Below, one piece after another: positions 50,448 through 58,965 of a stretch of DNA of 64,000 bases. How positions within the stretch are numbered: position 1 is the stretch's first letter; every line of letters starts with the position of its first letter. Origin of the DNA: Leptolinea sp. UBA5203 (GTDB lineage: Bacteria > Chloroflexota > Anaerolineae > Anaerolineales > Anaerolineaceae); assembly GCA_002412765.1 (NCBI GenBank), contig DHVR01000004.1, positions 1 to 64,000 on the forward strand, given 5' to 3'. Under the pieces are notes generated by a model. The model saw only the letters and a program-made list of their open reading frames with translations. It was not told the origin of the DNA and made no database searches. The position numbers were made by a program, and so were the translations under genes.

Positions 50448-51572
50448 ATGACACACAAAACGAAATACACTGTAATTGGCGCAGGGCATGGCGGAAAAGC
50501 CATGGCCGGCCATCTGGCCCTAATGGGCTTTCCAACCACCCTCTATAATCGCACGGAAAGCCACATAGCAGCCATTAAGGAATTGGGGCGAATTGACGTG
50601 GACAGTAACGACGGCTCCATCAAAGGCTCCGCTCGTCTCGAAAAGGTTACCTCCAACATTGCGGAAGCATTGGAGCATGCCAAAATGATCATGATCGTCA
50701 TTCCTTCTTCCGCGCATCGTGAAATCGCCGCTGCTTGCGCCCCCTACTTGAAGGATGGCCAGATTGTAGTTCTCCATCCAGGACGAACCTGCGGAGCCAT
50801 TGAATTTGCCAAAATCCTGCGGGATAACAAATGCAAAGCGGATGTCACTGTATCAGAGGCCGAGACTTTCATTTATGCTTCCCGCTCCGATGGTCCAGCT
50901 CAGTCCCGGATATTTCGCATCAAGGAAGCCGTCCCCCTGGCCGCCTTGCCTGCCTCCCGCACCCGTCTGGTGCTGGACCACATCCATGAAGCCTATCCCC
51001 AATATATCGATGGGATCAATGTGCTGCAAACCGGGCTGAATAATATGGGCGCTATCTTCCACCCTGCCCTGGTGATTTTAAATACCGGTCGGATTGAAAA
51101 TACACATGGGGACTATCAATTTTACATTGACGGCGTAACCCCCTCCGTTGCCCGTGTCTTGGAAGCCCTGGACCGCGAAAGGGTGACGGTGGCTTCTTCC
51201 GTGGGTATCCGCGCCAGAACCGCTCTCGAATGGCTGAAATTGGCTTATGATTCTACCGGCGATGATTTGTATGAAGCCATCCAAAATCAGGAGGGCTATT
51301 ACGGCATCAAAGCCCCTCCAACCTTAAAACATCGTTACCTGTTTGAAGATATCCCCATGAGTCTGGTCCCCATTGCCTCCCTCGGCCAGCGTTTCGGCGT
51401 TTCGGTTAACGCTATGGATTCCATCATCCGCCTGGCCTGCATCATCCACCGTACGGATTATTGGCGCCGCGGCCGCACCGTGGATGCTTTAGGACTCAAT
51501 CAGATGAGCGTCGAAGAATTGCTCAATTACGTCATGGTCGGGGAATTGGACGGATTTTCTGCTGCCTCATAA
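50448..51572 (+). CDS. Octopine/nopaline dehydrogenase-like NAD(P) enzyme
   Basis: A 374-residue protein. N-terminal Rossmann domain with GAGHGGKAMAGHLA (residues 11-24), then a C-terminal all-helical domain of the octopine dehydrogenase type (NNMGAIFHPALVILNTGRIE near residue 200, with the conserved His). The family joins or splits opine-type products of an amino acid and a keto acid with NAD(P)H. GGGAGG stands before the ATG at 50448, 13 bases after the stop of the B12 protein, so the two are one operon and probably one pathway. Substrates unknown. Confidence 0.82.
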   Translation: MTHKTKYTVIGAGHGGKAMAGHLALMGFPTTLYNRTESHIAAIKELGRIDVDSNDGSIKGSARLEKVTSNIAEALEHAKMIMIVIPSSAHREIAAACAPYLKDGQIVVLHPGRTCGAIEFAKILRDNKCKADVTVSEAETFIYASRSDGPAQSRIFRIKEAVPLAALPASRTRLVLDHIHEAYPQYIDGINVLQTGLNNMGAIFHPALVILNTGRIENTHGDYQFYIDGVTPSVARVLEALDRERVTVASSVGIRARTALEWLKLAYDSTGDDLYEAIQNQEGYYGIKAPPTLKHRYLFEDIPMSLVPIASLGQRFGVSVNAMDSIIRLACIIHRTDYWRRGRTVDALGLNQMSVEELLNYVMVGELDGFSAAS

Positions 51573-51576
51573 ACCT

Positions 51577-51873
51577 TTATACTTCAGATTTAAATAATCG
51601 CGCAAACCCATCATAAGGCTGCAAGGGGATGATCTCGAAATCAATCAAGCCGGCTTTCACCAGTGGGAAGCCGGCTTTGTGCTTCTCCACTTCCTCCCGT
51701 GATGCACACTCCAGCATCAACACCGCCGTGTGCTGGTCGCTGTTAAAATAGGTCTCGCGCACAATCCCCTCTTGTACCAATTTCCAAACATGCCGAGCCT
51801 CCGCTTCCAAATGTACATGAAATGCCTCAGCACTCGGCTCACCAATTTCTTTTTCCAGAAGTAAATATTTCAT
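51577..51873 (-). CDS. YciI/muconolactone-isomerase-like small protein
   Basis: A 98-residue ferredoxin-like fold protein (KYLLLEKEIGEPSAEAFHVHL ... AVLMLECASREEVEKHKAGFPLV...). Strand-helix pattern and length match YciI-like and DUF3303-like dimeric barrel proteins, which often have unknown roles. No catalytic residue is certain. Its ATG lacks a good ribosome site. Convergent with the octopine dehydrogenase gene, four bases apart. Confidence 0.6.
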   Translation of the reverse strand: MKYLLLEKEIGEPSAEAFHVHLEAEARHVWKLVQEGIVRETYFNSDQHTAVLMLECASREEVEKHKAGFPLVKAGLIDFEIIPLQPYDGFARLFKSEV

Positions 51874-51900
51874 CGAAATGATCCTTATAACGCTGCGTTC

Positions 51901-52449
51901 TCAGCTATATTTCTCCACCAGTTTTCTTAACGTACTCATCCCACGCATTGTAGAGGATTGCCCCAGCACTTTTTCCAACATCGCATTGGAAAAAGTGGAT
52001 TCACTCTGCTTTTTCTGGCCCAGCCAATACACCTGCCGTTCATGCACTTGGAAACGGTCCACTTCGGAAGCTAAAGCCGTTAGCCGCCGAACGCCGTCTT
52101 CGTGCGGTTCGGCTGCCAGAAAAGCCAGGTTGTAAGCCGTAGCTTGATCCACTTCAGTTTGCAGAAAAGCCGGATATTTCGTTAACGCAGCCACTTCTGC
52201 CAGTGTACGCAGAAAAACGACCGTCTCAAAACCCAGCGCCTGAGACACCTTCTGGGTCAATGTTTTTTCAAGGTCAGGTAAATCCTGCAGGGAGGTTTGG
52301 AAAATCACATTGCCGCTGGCCAAAAAAGTCTCCACCTGGCTTAAGCCGAAATCCACAAAAAGCTGACGCAGCCCATCCATCTTTACCGTGTGCCCGCCCA
52401 CGTTGATCGCCCGTAAAAAAGCAACACAAGTCCGCATTTTTTCTTCCAT
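51901..52449 (-). CDS. DUF1697 family protein
   Basis: A 182-residue protein: MRTCVAFLRAINVGGHTVKM is the family opening, with SQVETFLASGNVIFQTS in the middle. DUF1697 proteins are widespread and uncharacterised, with a ferredoxin-like fold. Two starts are possible: 52449 (GAGG upstream) and 52437 (GGAAG upstream); the second matches family N-termini better. The 440 bases upstream hold a long palindrome at 52688 and no gene. Confidence 0.82.
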   Translation of the reverse strand: MEEKMRTCVAFLRAINVGGHTVKMDGLRQLFVDFGLSQVETFLASGNVIFQTSLQDLPDLEKTLTQKVSQALGFETVVFLRTLAEVAALTKYPAFLQTEVDQATAYNLAFLAAEPHEDGVRRLTALASEVDRFQVHERQVYWLGQKKQSESTFSNAMLEKVLGQSSTMRGMSTLRKLVEKYS

Positions 52450-52687
52450 ACGATCTTACCTCATGCGGAAATTATAGCTTTTTTGTCTGCGAGATACAAA
52501 ATTACATTACAAGTAAATCCAGAGCGCTACAGCACTTCATGCAAAAGCAAACTGGTCAGATGTGTAAAAATACCATCTATCTTCCTAGTTTCTTGACAGG
52601 AAGCCAATAACAAAAGGGTGGGCGATCTGCACACTAGTAGATAGAACGCAAAATACATATAGGAAAAGTTATATTTAAGAAAACGAC

Positions 52688-52733
52688 ATGCCAAACCTGT
52701 AGTGTCGAGGCCTCGTCACTACAGGTTTGGCAT
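52688..52733. repeat. 46-base near-perfect inverted repeat
   Basis: ATGCCAAACCTGTAGTG (52688-52704) and CACTACAGGTTTGGCAT (52717-52733) are exact complements, with the inner palindrome CGAGGCCTCG between them and one T-T mismatch on each side. No T-tract follows. It could form a cruciform or RNA hairpin, or be a dispersed palindromic element. The rest of 52450-52891 shows no gene. Confidence 0.75.
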
Positions 52734-52891
52734 CTTTCAATAGAAGATTGTTTCTGATTGATGGATTAAGTATAAATCAACCTGTTACCCTTGTTTCTGA
52801 GGAGAGCAATAAAAAAAATCTCACCCTCACGCTTTTGAGTACAAATGTATAATTGAACCGATATGTAAATTCATAAAAGCGGAGCAGGAAT

Positions 52892-54811
52892 ATGAAGATC
52901 TTTGTCCCGGGCAGGATTTGCCTGTTAGGTGAACACTCGGATTGGGCAGGCGGATACCGCCGCATTAACGCAAACATAGAAAGTGGGTACGCCATCATCG
53001 TAGGCACAAACCAGGGGGTTTATGCGGATGTAGAACCCCACCCCAATGCACTGGTGCTTAGCTCCGTCACACCGGAAGGCAAACACATCGGCCCTTACGA
53101 AATCCCGATGCAAACCAAACCCCTCCTGGAAGAAGCCCAAAGCGGCAGCTTCTGGAGCTATATGGCTGGGGTGGCCTACCAGGCGCTTACCCGTTATCAT
53201 GTGCGCGGCATGGTGGTCAACAATTACATGACCGATTTGCCCATCAAGAAAGGCCTCTCCTCCAGCGCTGCCATTTGCGTCTTGACTGCTCGCGCGTTCA
53301 ACCGAATTTATGATTTGAAGCTAACCATTCCGGGTGAAATGGATCTAGCCTACCAAGGCGAGATCACCACGCCTTCGCGCTGCGGACGTCTGGATCAGGG
53401 CTGCGCTTTCGGCAGCCGTCCGGTGCTGATGACGTTTGATGGCGACCGTCTGGATACAGACGAGATTCTGGTCAATAAAGAACTTTATCTGGTGGTGGTG
53501 GATTTGCTAGCCCAGAAGGATACCTTGGCTATTCTGAACCACCTCAACCGCTGCTTTCCAACTGCTGAAAATGAGATCGAAAAAGGCGTACAGGAACTGC
53601 TTGGTGCAACCAACAAGCGCATCGTCCACAAAGCCGTTGACATGCTTAAAAGTGGCGATGCCGAAAACTTGGGCAAGCTGATGGTGGAAGCTCAGGAACA
53701 GTTCAACACCTATGCCATTCCAGCCTGTCCTGAAGAACTGACTGCTCCGGCACTTAACGCCTTGCTGCATTATCCGCCCATCCAACCTTTCATCTGTGGG
53801 GGGAAAGGTGTGGGCTCCCAGGGGGATGGTACCGCGCAATTTATCATGCGCACGCCAGAAGAGCAACGCACGGTGATAGAGATCATTGAAAGAGACCTAC
53901 ACTTGCCCTGCCTGGAGCTGACCATCAAACCGGGCCCCAAGGTGCGCAAAGCCGTCATCCCGGCTGCCGGGTTTGGCACGCGCCTTTTTCCTGCCTCAAA
54001 AGCCACAAAAAAGGAATTATTCCCGATTATCGATCGGGACGGCGTGGCAAAACCAGCTATCCTGCTGATCGTGGAAGAAGCCATCAATGCAGGTATTGAA
54101 GAAGTAATCATCATCGTCCAGGAAAATGACCTGAAAGATTTTGAATCGTTCTTTAACGACCAAATCACGATTGAAAATTTCAACAAGCTGCCTGCTCATT
54201 TTCAGGATTATTCCCGCCGCATCCTCGAGATGGGTCGACGGGTAAAATTCAAGATTCAGACCAATCAGGATGGTTTTGGGCATGCGATTTACTGTATCCG
54301 AGATATGATCGGGAATGAACCTTTTTTGCTGATGCTGGGCGACCATATCTACCGCTCCAAAGAGGAGCGTTCTTGTGCCCGTCAACTGATGGATGCCTTT
54401 CAGAAACATGGCACCAGTGTGGTCGGCGTCCGCCGAACACCCGAACAATTGATAGGCAGCTTTGGTACGGTGACCGGCTCGTGGTTGGATAACGAAGAGC
54501 TGCTGAATGTCACCGAATTTGCCGAAAAACCGACCCTCGATTATGCTAACTCGAATTTGCACATCCCAGGTTACCCCAGCGATGAGTATCTGACTGTCTT
54601 TGGCCAGTACATCATAAAACCCGAAATTTTCCATCATCTGGGTAAAAACATTGCCAATAATTTCCGGGAACGGGGCGAGTTCCAACTTACTTCCGCCCTG
54701 GATATGCTGCGTCAAGCAGACGGTTTTCAAGGCTTGGTCATGAACGGCGAGCGCTTTGATATCGGTCTGCCGGAGTATTACCTGGAAACATTGAATAATT
54801 ACCACAAATAG
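52892..54811 (+). CDS. GHMP sugar kinase-sugar-1-phosphate nucleotidyltransferase fusion
   Basis: A 639-residue bifunctional protein. Residues 1-about 345 form a GHMP kinase: motif 1 PGRICLLGEHSDWAGG (residues 5-20), motif 2 LPIKKGLSSSAAI (116-128), GRLDQG with the likely catalytic Asp, and motif 3 ICGGKGVGSQGDGTAQF (about 299-315). Residues about 350-639 are a GalU/RmlA-type nucleotidyltransferase: IPAAGFGTRLFPASKATKKE (355-374), then GHAIYCIRD and MLGDHIY (metal Asp). The order kinase then transferase suggests conversion of a free sugar or uronic acid to its 1-phosphate and then to UDP-sugar in one protein, as in galactokinase or glucuronokinase salvage; the sugar is not decided. No stop or frameshift is seen at the junction. 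AGGA precedes the ATG. Confidence 0.82.
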   Translation: MKIFVPGRICLLGEHSDWAGGYRRINANIESGYAIIVGTNQGVYADVEPHPNALVLSSVTPEGKHIGPYEIPMQTKPLLEEAQSGSFWSYMAGVAYQALTRYHVRGMVVNNYMTDLPIKKGLSSSAAICVLTARAFNRIYDLKLTIPGEMDLAYQGEITTPSRCGRLDQGCAFGSRPVLMTFDGDRLDTDEILVNKELYLVVVDLLAQKDTLAILNHLNRCFPTAENEIEKGVQELLGATNKRIVHKAVDMLKSGDAENLGKLMVEAQEQFNTYAIPACPEELTAPALNALLHYPPIQPFICGGKGVGSQGDGTAQFIMRTPEEQRTVIEIIERDLHLPCLELTIKPGPKVRKAVIPAAGFGTRLFPASKATKKELFPIIDRDGVAKPAILLIVEEAINAGIEEVIIIVQENDLKDFESFFNDQITIENFNKLPAHFQDYSRRILEMGRRVKFKIQTNQDGFGHAIYCIRDMIGNEPFLLMLGDHIYRSKEERSCARQLMDAFQKHGTSVVGVRRTPEQLIGSFGTVTGSWLDNEELLNVTEFAEKPTLDYANSNLHIPGYPSDEYLTVFGQYIIKPEIFHHLGKNIANNFRERGEFQLTSALDMLRQADGFQGLVMNGERFDIGLPEYYLETLNNYHK

Positions 54812-54825
54812 ACACTGCGGATTTA

Positions 54826-54860
54826 AAACCTACCAGGTCTCTGAAAGACCTGGTAGGTTT
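54826..54860. terminator. Strong hairpin terminator
   Basis: AAACCTACCAGGTCT (54826-54840), loop CTGAA, AGACCTGGTAGGTTT (54846-54860): a perfect 15-bp stem between convergent genes. Motifs of this kind occur as dispersed repeats in some genomes. Confidence 0.8.
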
Positions 54861-54879
54861 GGTGTTTATATAGGAACAA

Positions 54880-55722
54880 TCAGTTAATTTTCTCGGCAAT
54901 CACAGCGAACTCATCCGCCTGATCATCATAGTCAGCACCTGCCACATCACCCAGCCAAGCGTGAATACGCAGCCCAGCCTGTTCAAATTCCAGCGCGATT
55001 TGCTCCCTGCTGAAGTATTGCAGCCAGTTGTACACCATGCGGGTGCTTTCGGACTCAATGATCGTGTATTGGTCCAGCACGACCACCGCCTGATCATACT
55101 TGAAGACGTGCAAAAATCCATGATAAGGCTCGGCAGACCAAAATCCGTCCATCAGGTTGAATTCGTACAGCGTCTTTTCCTCGCGTTTTTGATAAGCCTT
55201 CAAAGTGTAAGCATCCAGCAATATCTTACCGCCGGGTTTCAGGCAGGCCGCAAAGCGCTGAAGCATTTGTCTGCGCTGCACTGGGCTGAGCGCACAGAAA
55301 TCGCACATGATCATGCTGACAAAATCCACCTGCTCATTACTGACAAAATTAAGATAATTCTCCTGCACATACTGAATGGATAAGCCTTCCCGCTGCGCTT
55401 GGCTGCGCGCATAAGCCAGGGAATTGCCTGAAAAATCCACCCCCATCACGCTGGCTCCGCTGCGTGCCAATCGCTGGGTATACAATCCCGGCCCGCAACC
55501 AAAATCAATCAACGAAAAGCCTTTGCGAATATGAAAAGTATCCACCATCCAGGCAACGGAGCGATCGATGAATTTTGGATTACGTGAGGCTGCGTCCACC
55601 TGCTCATTCAAGTGATAAGCCAGCATTTGTCTGGCAATGTGTTCATCAGTCCAGAGTACATCGGTGGTATAGAACTCAAACGGCTCAGGCCGTGTTTGCA
55701 TTTTCTGTAAGGCGTTAAACAT
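54880..55722 (-). CDS. Class I SAM-dependent methyltransferase
   Basis: A 280-residue protein with the Rossmann methyltransferase motifs: LIDFGCGPGLYTQRLARSG (motif I, about residues 76-94), VMGVDFSGNSLAYARSQAQ (motif II with acidic SAM ribose ligand), FVSMIMCDFCALSPVQ (motif IV) and LKPGGKILLDAYT. The substrate cannot be told; the N-terminal DEHIARQMLAYHLNEQ and the C-terminal sheet extension are typical of small-molecule methyltransferases. AAGGAT precedes the ATG. Confidence 0.85.
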   Translation of the reverse strand: MFNALQKMQTRPEPFEFYTTDVLWTDEHIARQMLAYHLNEQVDAASRNPKFIDRSVAWMVDTFHIRKGFSLIDFGCGPGLYTQRLARSGASVMGVDFSGNSLAYARSQAQREGLSIQYVQENYLNFVSNEQVDFVSMIMCDFCALSPVQRRQMLQRFAACLKPGGKILLDAYTLKAYQKREEKTLYEFNLMDGFWSAEPYHGFLHVFKYDQAVVVLDQYTIIESESTRMVYNWLQYFSREQIALEFEQAGLRIHAWLGDVAGADYDDQADEFAVIAEKIN

Positions 55723-55930
55723 ATAGCATATCCTTCGGGAAATCCCTCAAAAAAAAATCGGAACGAACAGATCCTTCCGTCTACCTGCATCGGGAGGTTC
55801 CTATCAACTTATGTCATACCAATGGGGAGGGGCTTAGTGAGTCATAATAAATTGATTATATAAGAAGAATAGTTTTCAGACAATCGCATGGGCACTCTCG
55901 AAAATCCGCCAGATTTAATCCATTTTCCAC

Positions 55931-55958
55931 TTGACAATTTCACAGAAATCCTTATTAT
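55931..55958 (+). promoter_or_regulatory. Candidate promoter of the LuxR-type gene
   Basis: TTGACA (55931-55936) and TATTAT (55953-55958), 16 bases apart, 45 bases before the ATG at 56004. Confidence 0.55.
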
Positions 55959-56003
55959 TAGAAATAATGTTCTACTTATTCAGGCGGGAAATGCGAGGTG
56001 AGA

Positions 56004-56465
56004 ATGACAATCCTTCTATTGATCGGCAGGGCAGGCGAAGTCCACGTTCTGTATGGGCAGGGTTCAGCCCATGACCTGCTGGAAAAATTAAGCGCCAGGC
56101 AAATGACTCAACAACCAACCCTGGATGCTACGTTGACGTTATTGGGTTATTTTGACCCTGCTTCAAATTGGTGCTGCCGCACAAACGGCAGTGAAATGAT
56201 CCTGATCTATCCTGAACAAGCCAGCCCGCCCAGTGGGGTTAATGACCAAATCAATACGCTAAGTCCCCGCCAGCGCCAGGTGTTGCAGCACCTAAGCGAG
56301 GGCCTCACCACCAAACAAATTGCCCGCCAGCTTGGGGTGCAGCCCACCACGGTTTCCATGCACATTCGCATGTTAAAGCAGCGCCTGGGAGCCACAACTC
56401 GCGCGGAATTCGTCGGTAAAGCCGCCCGGGTGGGCTTGTGTCAACCCCCACCCAACGGCGGTTAG
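56004..56465 (+). CDS. LuxR-type HTH regulator, short
   Basis: A 153-residue protein. The C-terminal about 60 residues are a GerE/LuxR helix-turn-helix: TLSPRQRQVLQHLSEGLTTK and QIARQLGVQPTTVSMHIRML. The N-terminal about 90 residues (LLLIGRAGEVHVLYGQ...) are not a standard receiver; no phosphoacceptor Asp is clear, so it may sense a ligand or act alone. Targets unknown. The ATG at 56004 is preceded by GAGG five bases upstream; an in-frame GTG at 55998 overlaps it. Convergent with the methyltransferase gene, four-base overlap. Confidence 0.82.
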   Translation: MTILLLIGRAGEVHVLYGQGSAHDLLEKLSARQMTQQPTLDATLTLLGYFDPASNWCCRTNGSEMILIYPEQASPPSGVNDQINTLSPRQRQVLQHLSEGLTTKQIARQLGVQPTTVSMHIRMLKQRLGATTRAEFVGKAARVGLCQPPPNGG

Positions 56466-57259
56466 GCCTTTTTGTCCATCCGCTGCCAGATCTGATAAAT
56501 AGCCAGATCGCCCGATTTTCCGTCCGCATACCAGCTTTTTTGAATCTTAAATCCGCTATGCGCCGCCATGCCAGTCAATTCATCCTCGTTGAACAAATGC
56601 ACATAGCGGGTGCCCACCGTCTCGGGTTGTCCGGGCAAGCTGTATCGCCAATCCAACAGGGTATCCCCAATTTCCAGGTCAGACTCATCCAGCCCAACCT
56701 GGGACCAGGGTAAACAGCGCTCCATCAGCCGTGGACTGTTCTGGAACTGCCACTCCGAATGAATGAAGATACCCCCGGGTATCAACAGCCGGTGAATGTG
56801 GTTTAAAACTGCCAAACGTGTCTCTGCACCAGGAATATGATGCAGCGCTGCAAAGCACAGCACCCCATCAAAGATCGGCGTTTGTTCCATATCAAATAAG
56901 GCTTCACATTGTTTTTGATCTTCCACCGGCCATGAGCCATTGGTCAAGCCTGCCTTTGCATATCGAATCTTTAACTTCTCCGATTGCATTCCCTCTGTAA
57001 GCTCGGCTGCATGCGTCAGTAATTCATCACTGAAATCCAAGCCGATATATAATCCTGTGCGCTGCTGCTCGCCCCACACCTTGCCCAAGGCCCCATTGCC
57101 GCAGCCCAAGTCCAGCCAACTGCCGTTAATCGGAATTTCTTCCAACACCTGTCGAATACCGGGTTGGATGCGCAGGCGGGTGGCGGCAAAAGCCGCTGCG
57201 AATGTCTGGTAAAATTGATCATTAAGATCAATTAATTTGGTTTGCATTTCCATTTTCAT
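56462..57259 (-). CDS. Class I SAM-dependent methyltransferase
   Basis: A 265-residue protein: WLDLGCGNGALGKVWG (motif I, about residues 50-65), YIGLDFSDELLTHAAEL, VLCFAALHHIPGAETRLAVLN (motif IV) and LLIPGGIFIHSEW. These fit a small-molecule or tRNA-type methyltransferase, possibly of the TRM9/ALKBH8-like branch that acts on wobble uridine modifications, which would fit the adjacent Elp3 gene; this is a guess from context. The start is uncertain (MKMEM repeated ATGs). 52 bases separate it from elp3, on the opposite strand. Confidence 0.82.
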   Translation of the reverse strand: MKMEMQTKLIDLNDQFYQTFAAAFAATRLRIQPGIRQVLEEIPINGSWLDLGCGNGALGKVWGEQQRTGLYIGLDFSDELLTHAAELTEGMQSEKLKIRYAKAGLTNGSWPVEDQKQCEALFDMEQTPIFDGVLCFAALHHIPGAETRLAVLNHIHRLLIPGGIFIHSEWQFQNSPRLMERCLPWSQVGLDESDLEIGDTLLDWRYSLPGQPETVGTRYVHLFNEDELTGMAAHSGFKIQKSWYADGKSGDLAIYQIWQRMDKKA

Positions 57260-57311
57260 GGGTTAATTATAAAACATGCCCGGCTTATTCATAGTGTAAC
57301 GGAGTTTATGA

Positions 57312-58925
57312 ATGCGAGATCTCGAAAAATGGATGAAAGAACGCGAGCTCACCCCTGAAAAGGTGGAGATGGCCCGGATTATTCTAAATGAAATCCAGGC
57401 CGGTCGTGATGTTCTGGAAGCCATTCGTGCTCATCCCCTGCCGGTTATCGGCCATCTGGGTAAACACACGCTGGTGGGCGTCTATCGCTATCTGGTAGAA
57501 AAAGGGGAATGGGAAGAGGATGAAATCTTCCTGCGCAAGATCCGCATGAAACCCGGACGCACCCTTTCCGGTGTGACCACCGTTACCGTCCTGACCGGTC
57601 CTCATGCCTGCCCCGGACAATGCATCTTCTGCCCGGATGATGAGCGCATGCCGAAAAGCTACCTGCCGGATGAACCCGGCGCTGCACGTGCTTTTCAAAA
57701 CGCATTTGACCCCTACCTTCAGGTGAAATCCCGTCTGGATGCCTATTATGCCGTGGGTCATCCTACGGACAAAATAGAACTGCTCATTCTGGGCGGCACC
57801 TGGAGTGTTTATCCGCGCGAGTATCAGCAGCGATTTGTGCAGCGCTGTCTGGACGCCATGAACGAAGAGGACTCCGCTTCCCTGCTGGAAGCCCAACTGA
57901 AGAATGAAACAGCCAGACACCGCAACGTTGGTCTGGCCATTGAAACCCGTCCGGATGAAATCAATGCCAATGAACTGCAATGGCTGCGCACCCTGGGCGT
58001 GACCAAAGTTCAACTGGGCGCGCAAAGTCTGGATGATCGTATCCTGTCCATGAACCAGCGCGGCCACACCCCGGCGGATACCCTCAGAGCCACGGCGTTC
58101 TTGCGCGCGGCAGGTTTTAAAATCGTGCTGCATTGGATGCCCAATCTATTGGGCGCCACCCTGGAGAGTGACCGCATCGATTTTGCCCGTCTGTGGCAGT
58201 CTGCCGAAGAAGGGCTGGGTTACTGCCCCGATGAACTAAAAATTTACCCCACCCAGTTATTGGAAAACACTGTCCTTCACACCATTTGGGAACAGGGACA
58301 ATACCACCCCTATGATACGGATCAACTGATTGAATTGATAGCCGGGATCAAACCCAGTGTGCCGGAATACTGCCGAATTAACCGTGTCATACGCGACATT
58401 CCCTCCAATCATGTGGTGGAAGGCAACAAACGCACCAGTTTGCGTCAGGACATATCCGATCTGGTCAAAGCCCGCGGTAGTGTTTGCCGCTGTGTTCGCT
58501 GCCGGGAAGTGGGACATACCAAAGTCAGCCTGGATGAATTAACCTTCAAAGATTTCACCTACAACCCCGCCTTCAGTGAGGAGCACTTCCTCTCCTTCAA
58601 TACCCCCGATGACCATTTGGCCGGCTATTTGCGTCTTTCCTTTCCCAGCGTCCAAGCCCCTCAAACCGGCATGCCCGATCTGGAGGGCGCGGCCATCATC
58701 CGCGAAGTGCATGTCTACGGCCAATCCGTCCCAGTGGGTGAAGAACAAGATGGAGCCGCCCAGCACATCGGCCTGGGTACGGAACTGCTGCTGGCCGCGG
58801 AGCGTCTGGCCGTCCAAAAAGGCCTGCATCGTCTGGCCGTCATCTCCGCCATCGGCACCCGTAAATACTACCGCGACCGCGGATTTACCCTTAGTGAGCA
58901 TTACATGATTAAGGAAATTGCGTAG
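57312..58925 (+). CDS. elp3: Elp3-type radical SAM/GNAT tRNA enzyme
   Basis: A 537-residue protein with the Elp3 layout: N-terminal tRNA-binding extension, radical SAM domain with the Cys motif HACPGQCIFCPDD (C100, C104, C107), KVQLGAQSLDDRIL, then a zinc site region (VCRCVRCREVG), and a C-terminal GNAT acetyltransferase (GLGTELLLAAERLAVQKG, RKYYRDRGF). It makes cm5U-type modification at tRNA wobble uridine 34 from acetyl-CoA. Single-subunit Elp3 occurs in bacteria such as Dehalococcoides, which fits the phylum guess. GGAG is seven bases upstream. Confidence 0.93.
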   Translation: MRDLEKWMKERELTPEKVEMARIILNEIQAGRDVLEAIRAHPLPVIGHLGKHTLVGVYRYLVEKGEWEEDEIFLRKIRMKPGRTLSGVTTVTVLTGPHACPGQCIFCPDDERMPKSYLPDEPGAARAFQNAFDPYLQVKSRLDAYYAVGHPTDKIELLILGGTWSVYPREYQQRFVQRCLDAMNEEDSASLLEAQLKNETARHRNVGLAIETRPDEINANELQWLRTLGVTKVQLGAQSLDDRILSMNQRGHTPADTLRATAFLRAAGFKIVLHWMPNLLGATLESDRIDFARLWQSAEEGLGYCPDELKIYPTQLLENTVLHTIWEQGQYHPYDTDQLIELIAGIKPSVPEYCRINRVIRDIPSNHVVEGNKRTSLRQDISDLVKARGSVCRCVRCREVGHTKVSLDELTFKDFTYNPAFSEEHFLSFNTPDDHLAGYLRLSFPSVQAPQTGMPDLEGAAIIREVHVYGQSVPVGEEQDGAAQHIGLGTELLLAAERLAVQKGLHRLAVISAIGTRKYYRDRGFTLSEHYMIKEIA

Positions 58926-58965
58926 TGGACAACAAATCCACAATTTAGCGATTTATTCACACAGC

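Noticed and set aside
57384..58133. A 249-codon open frame antisense to elp3
   Set aside because: It mirrors the codon pattern of a conserved gene and shows no start signal or family motif.
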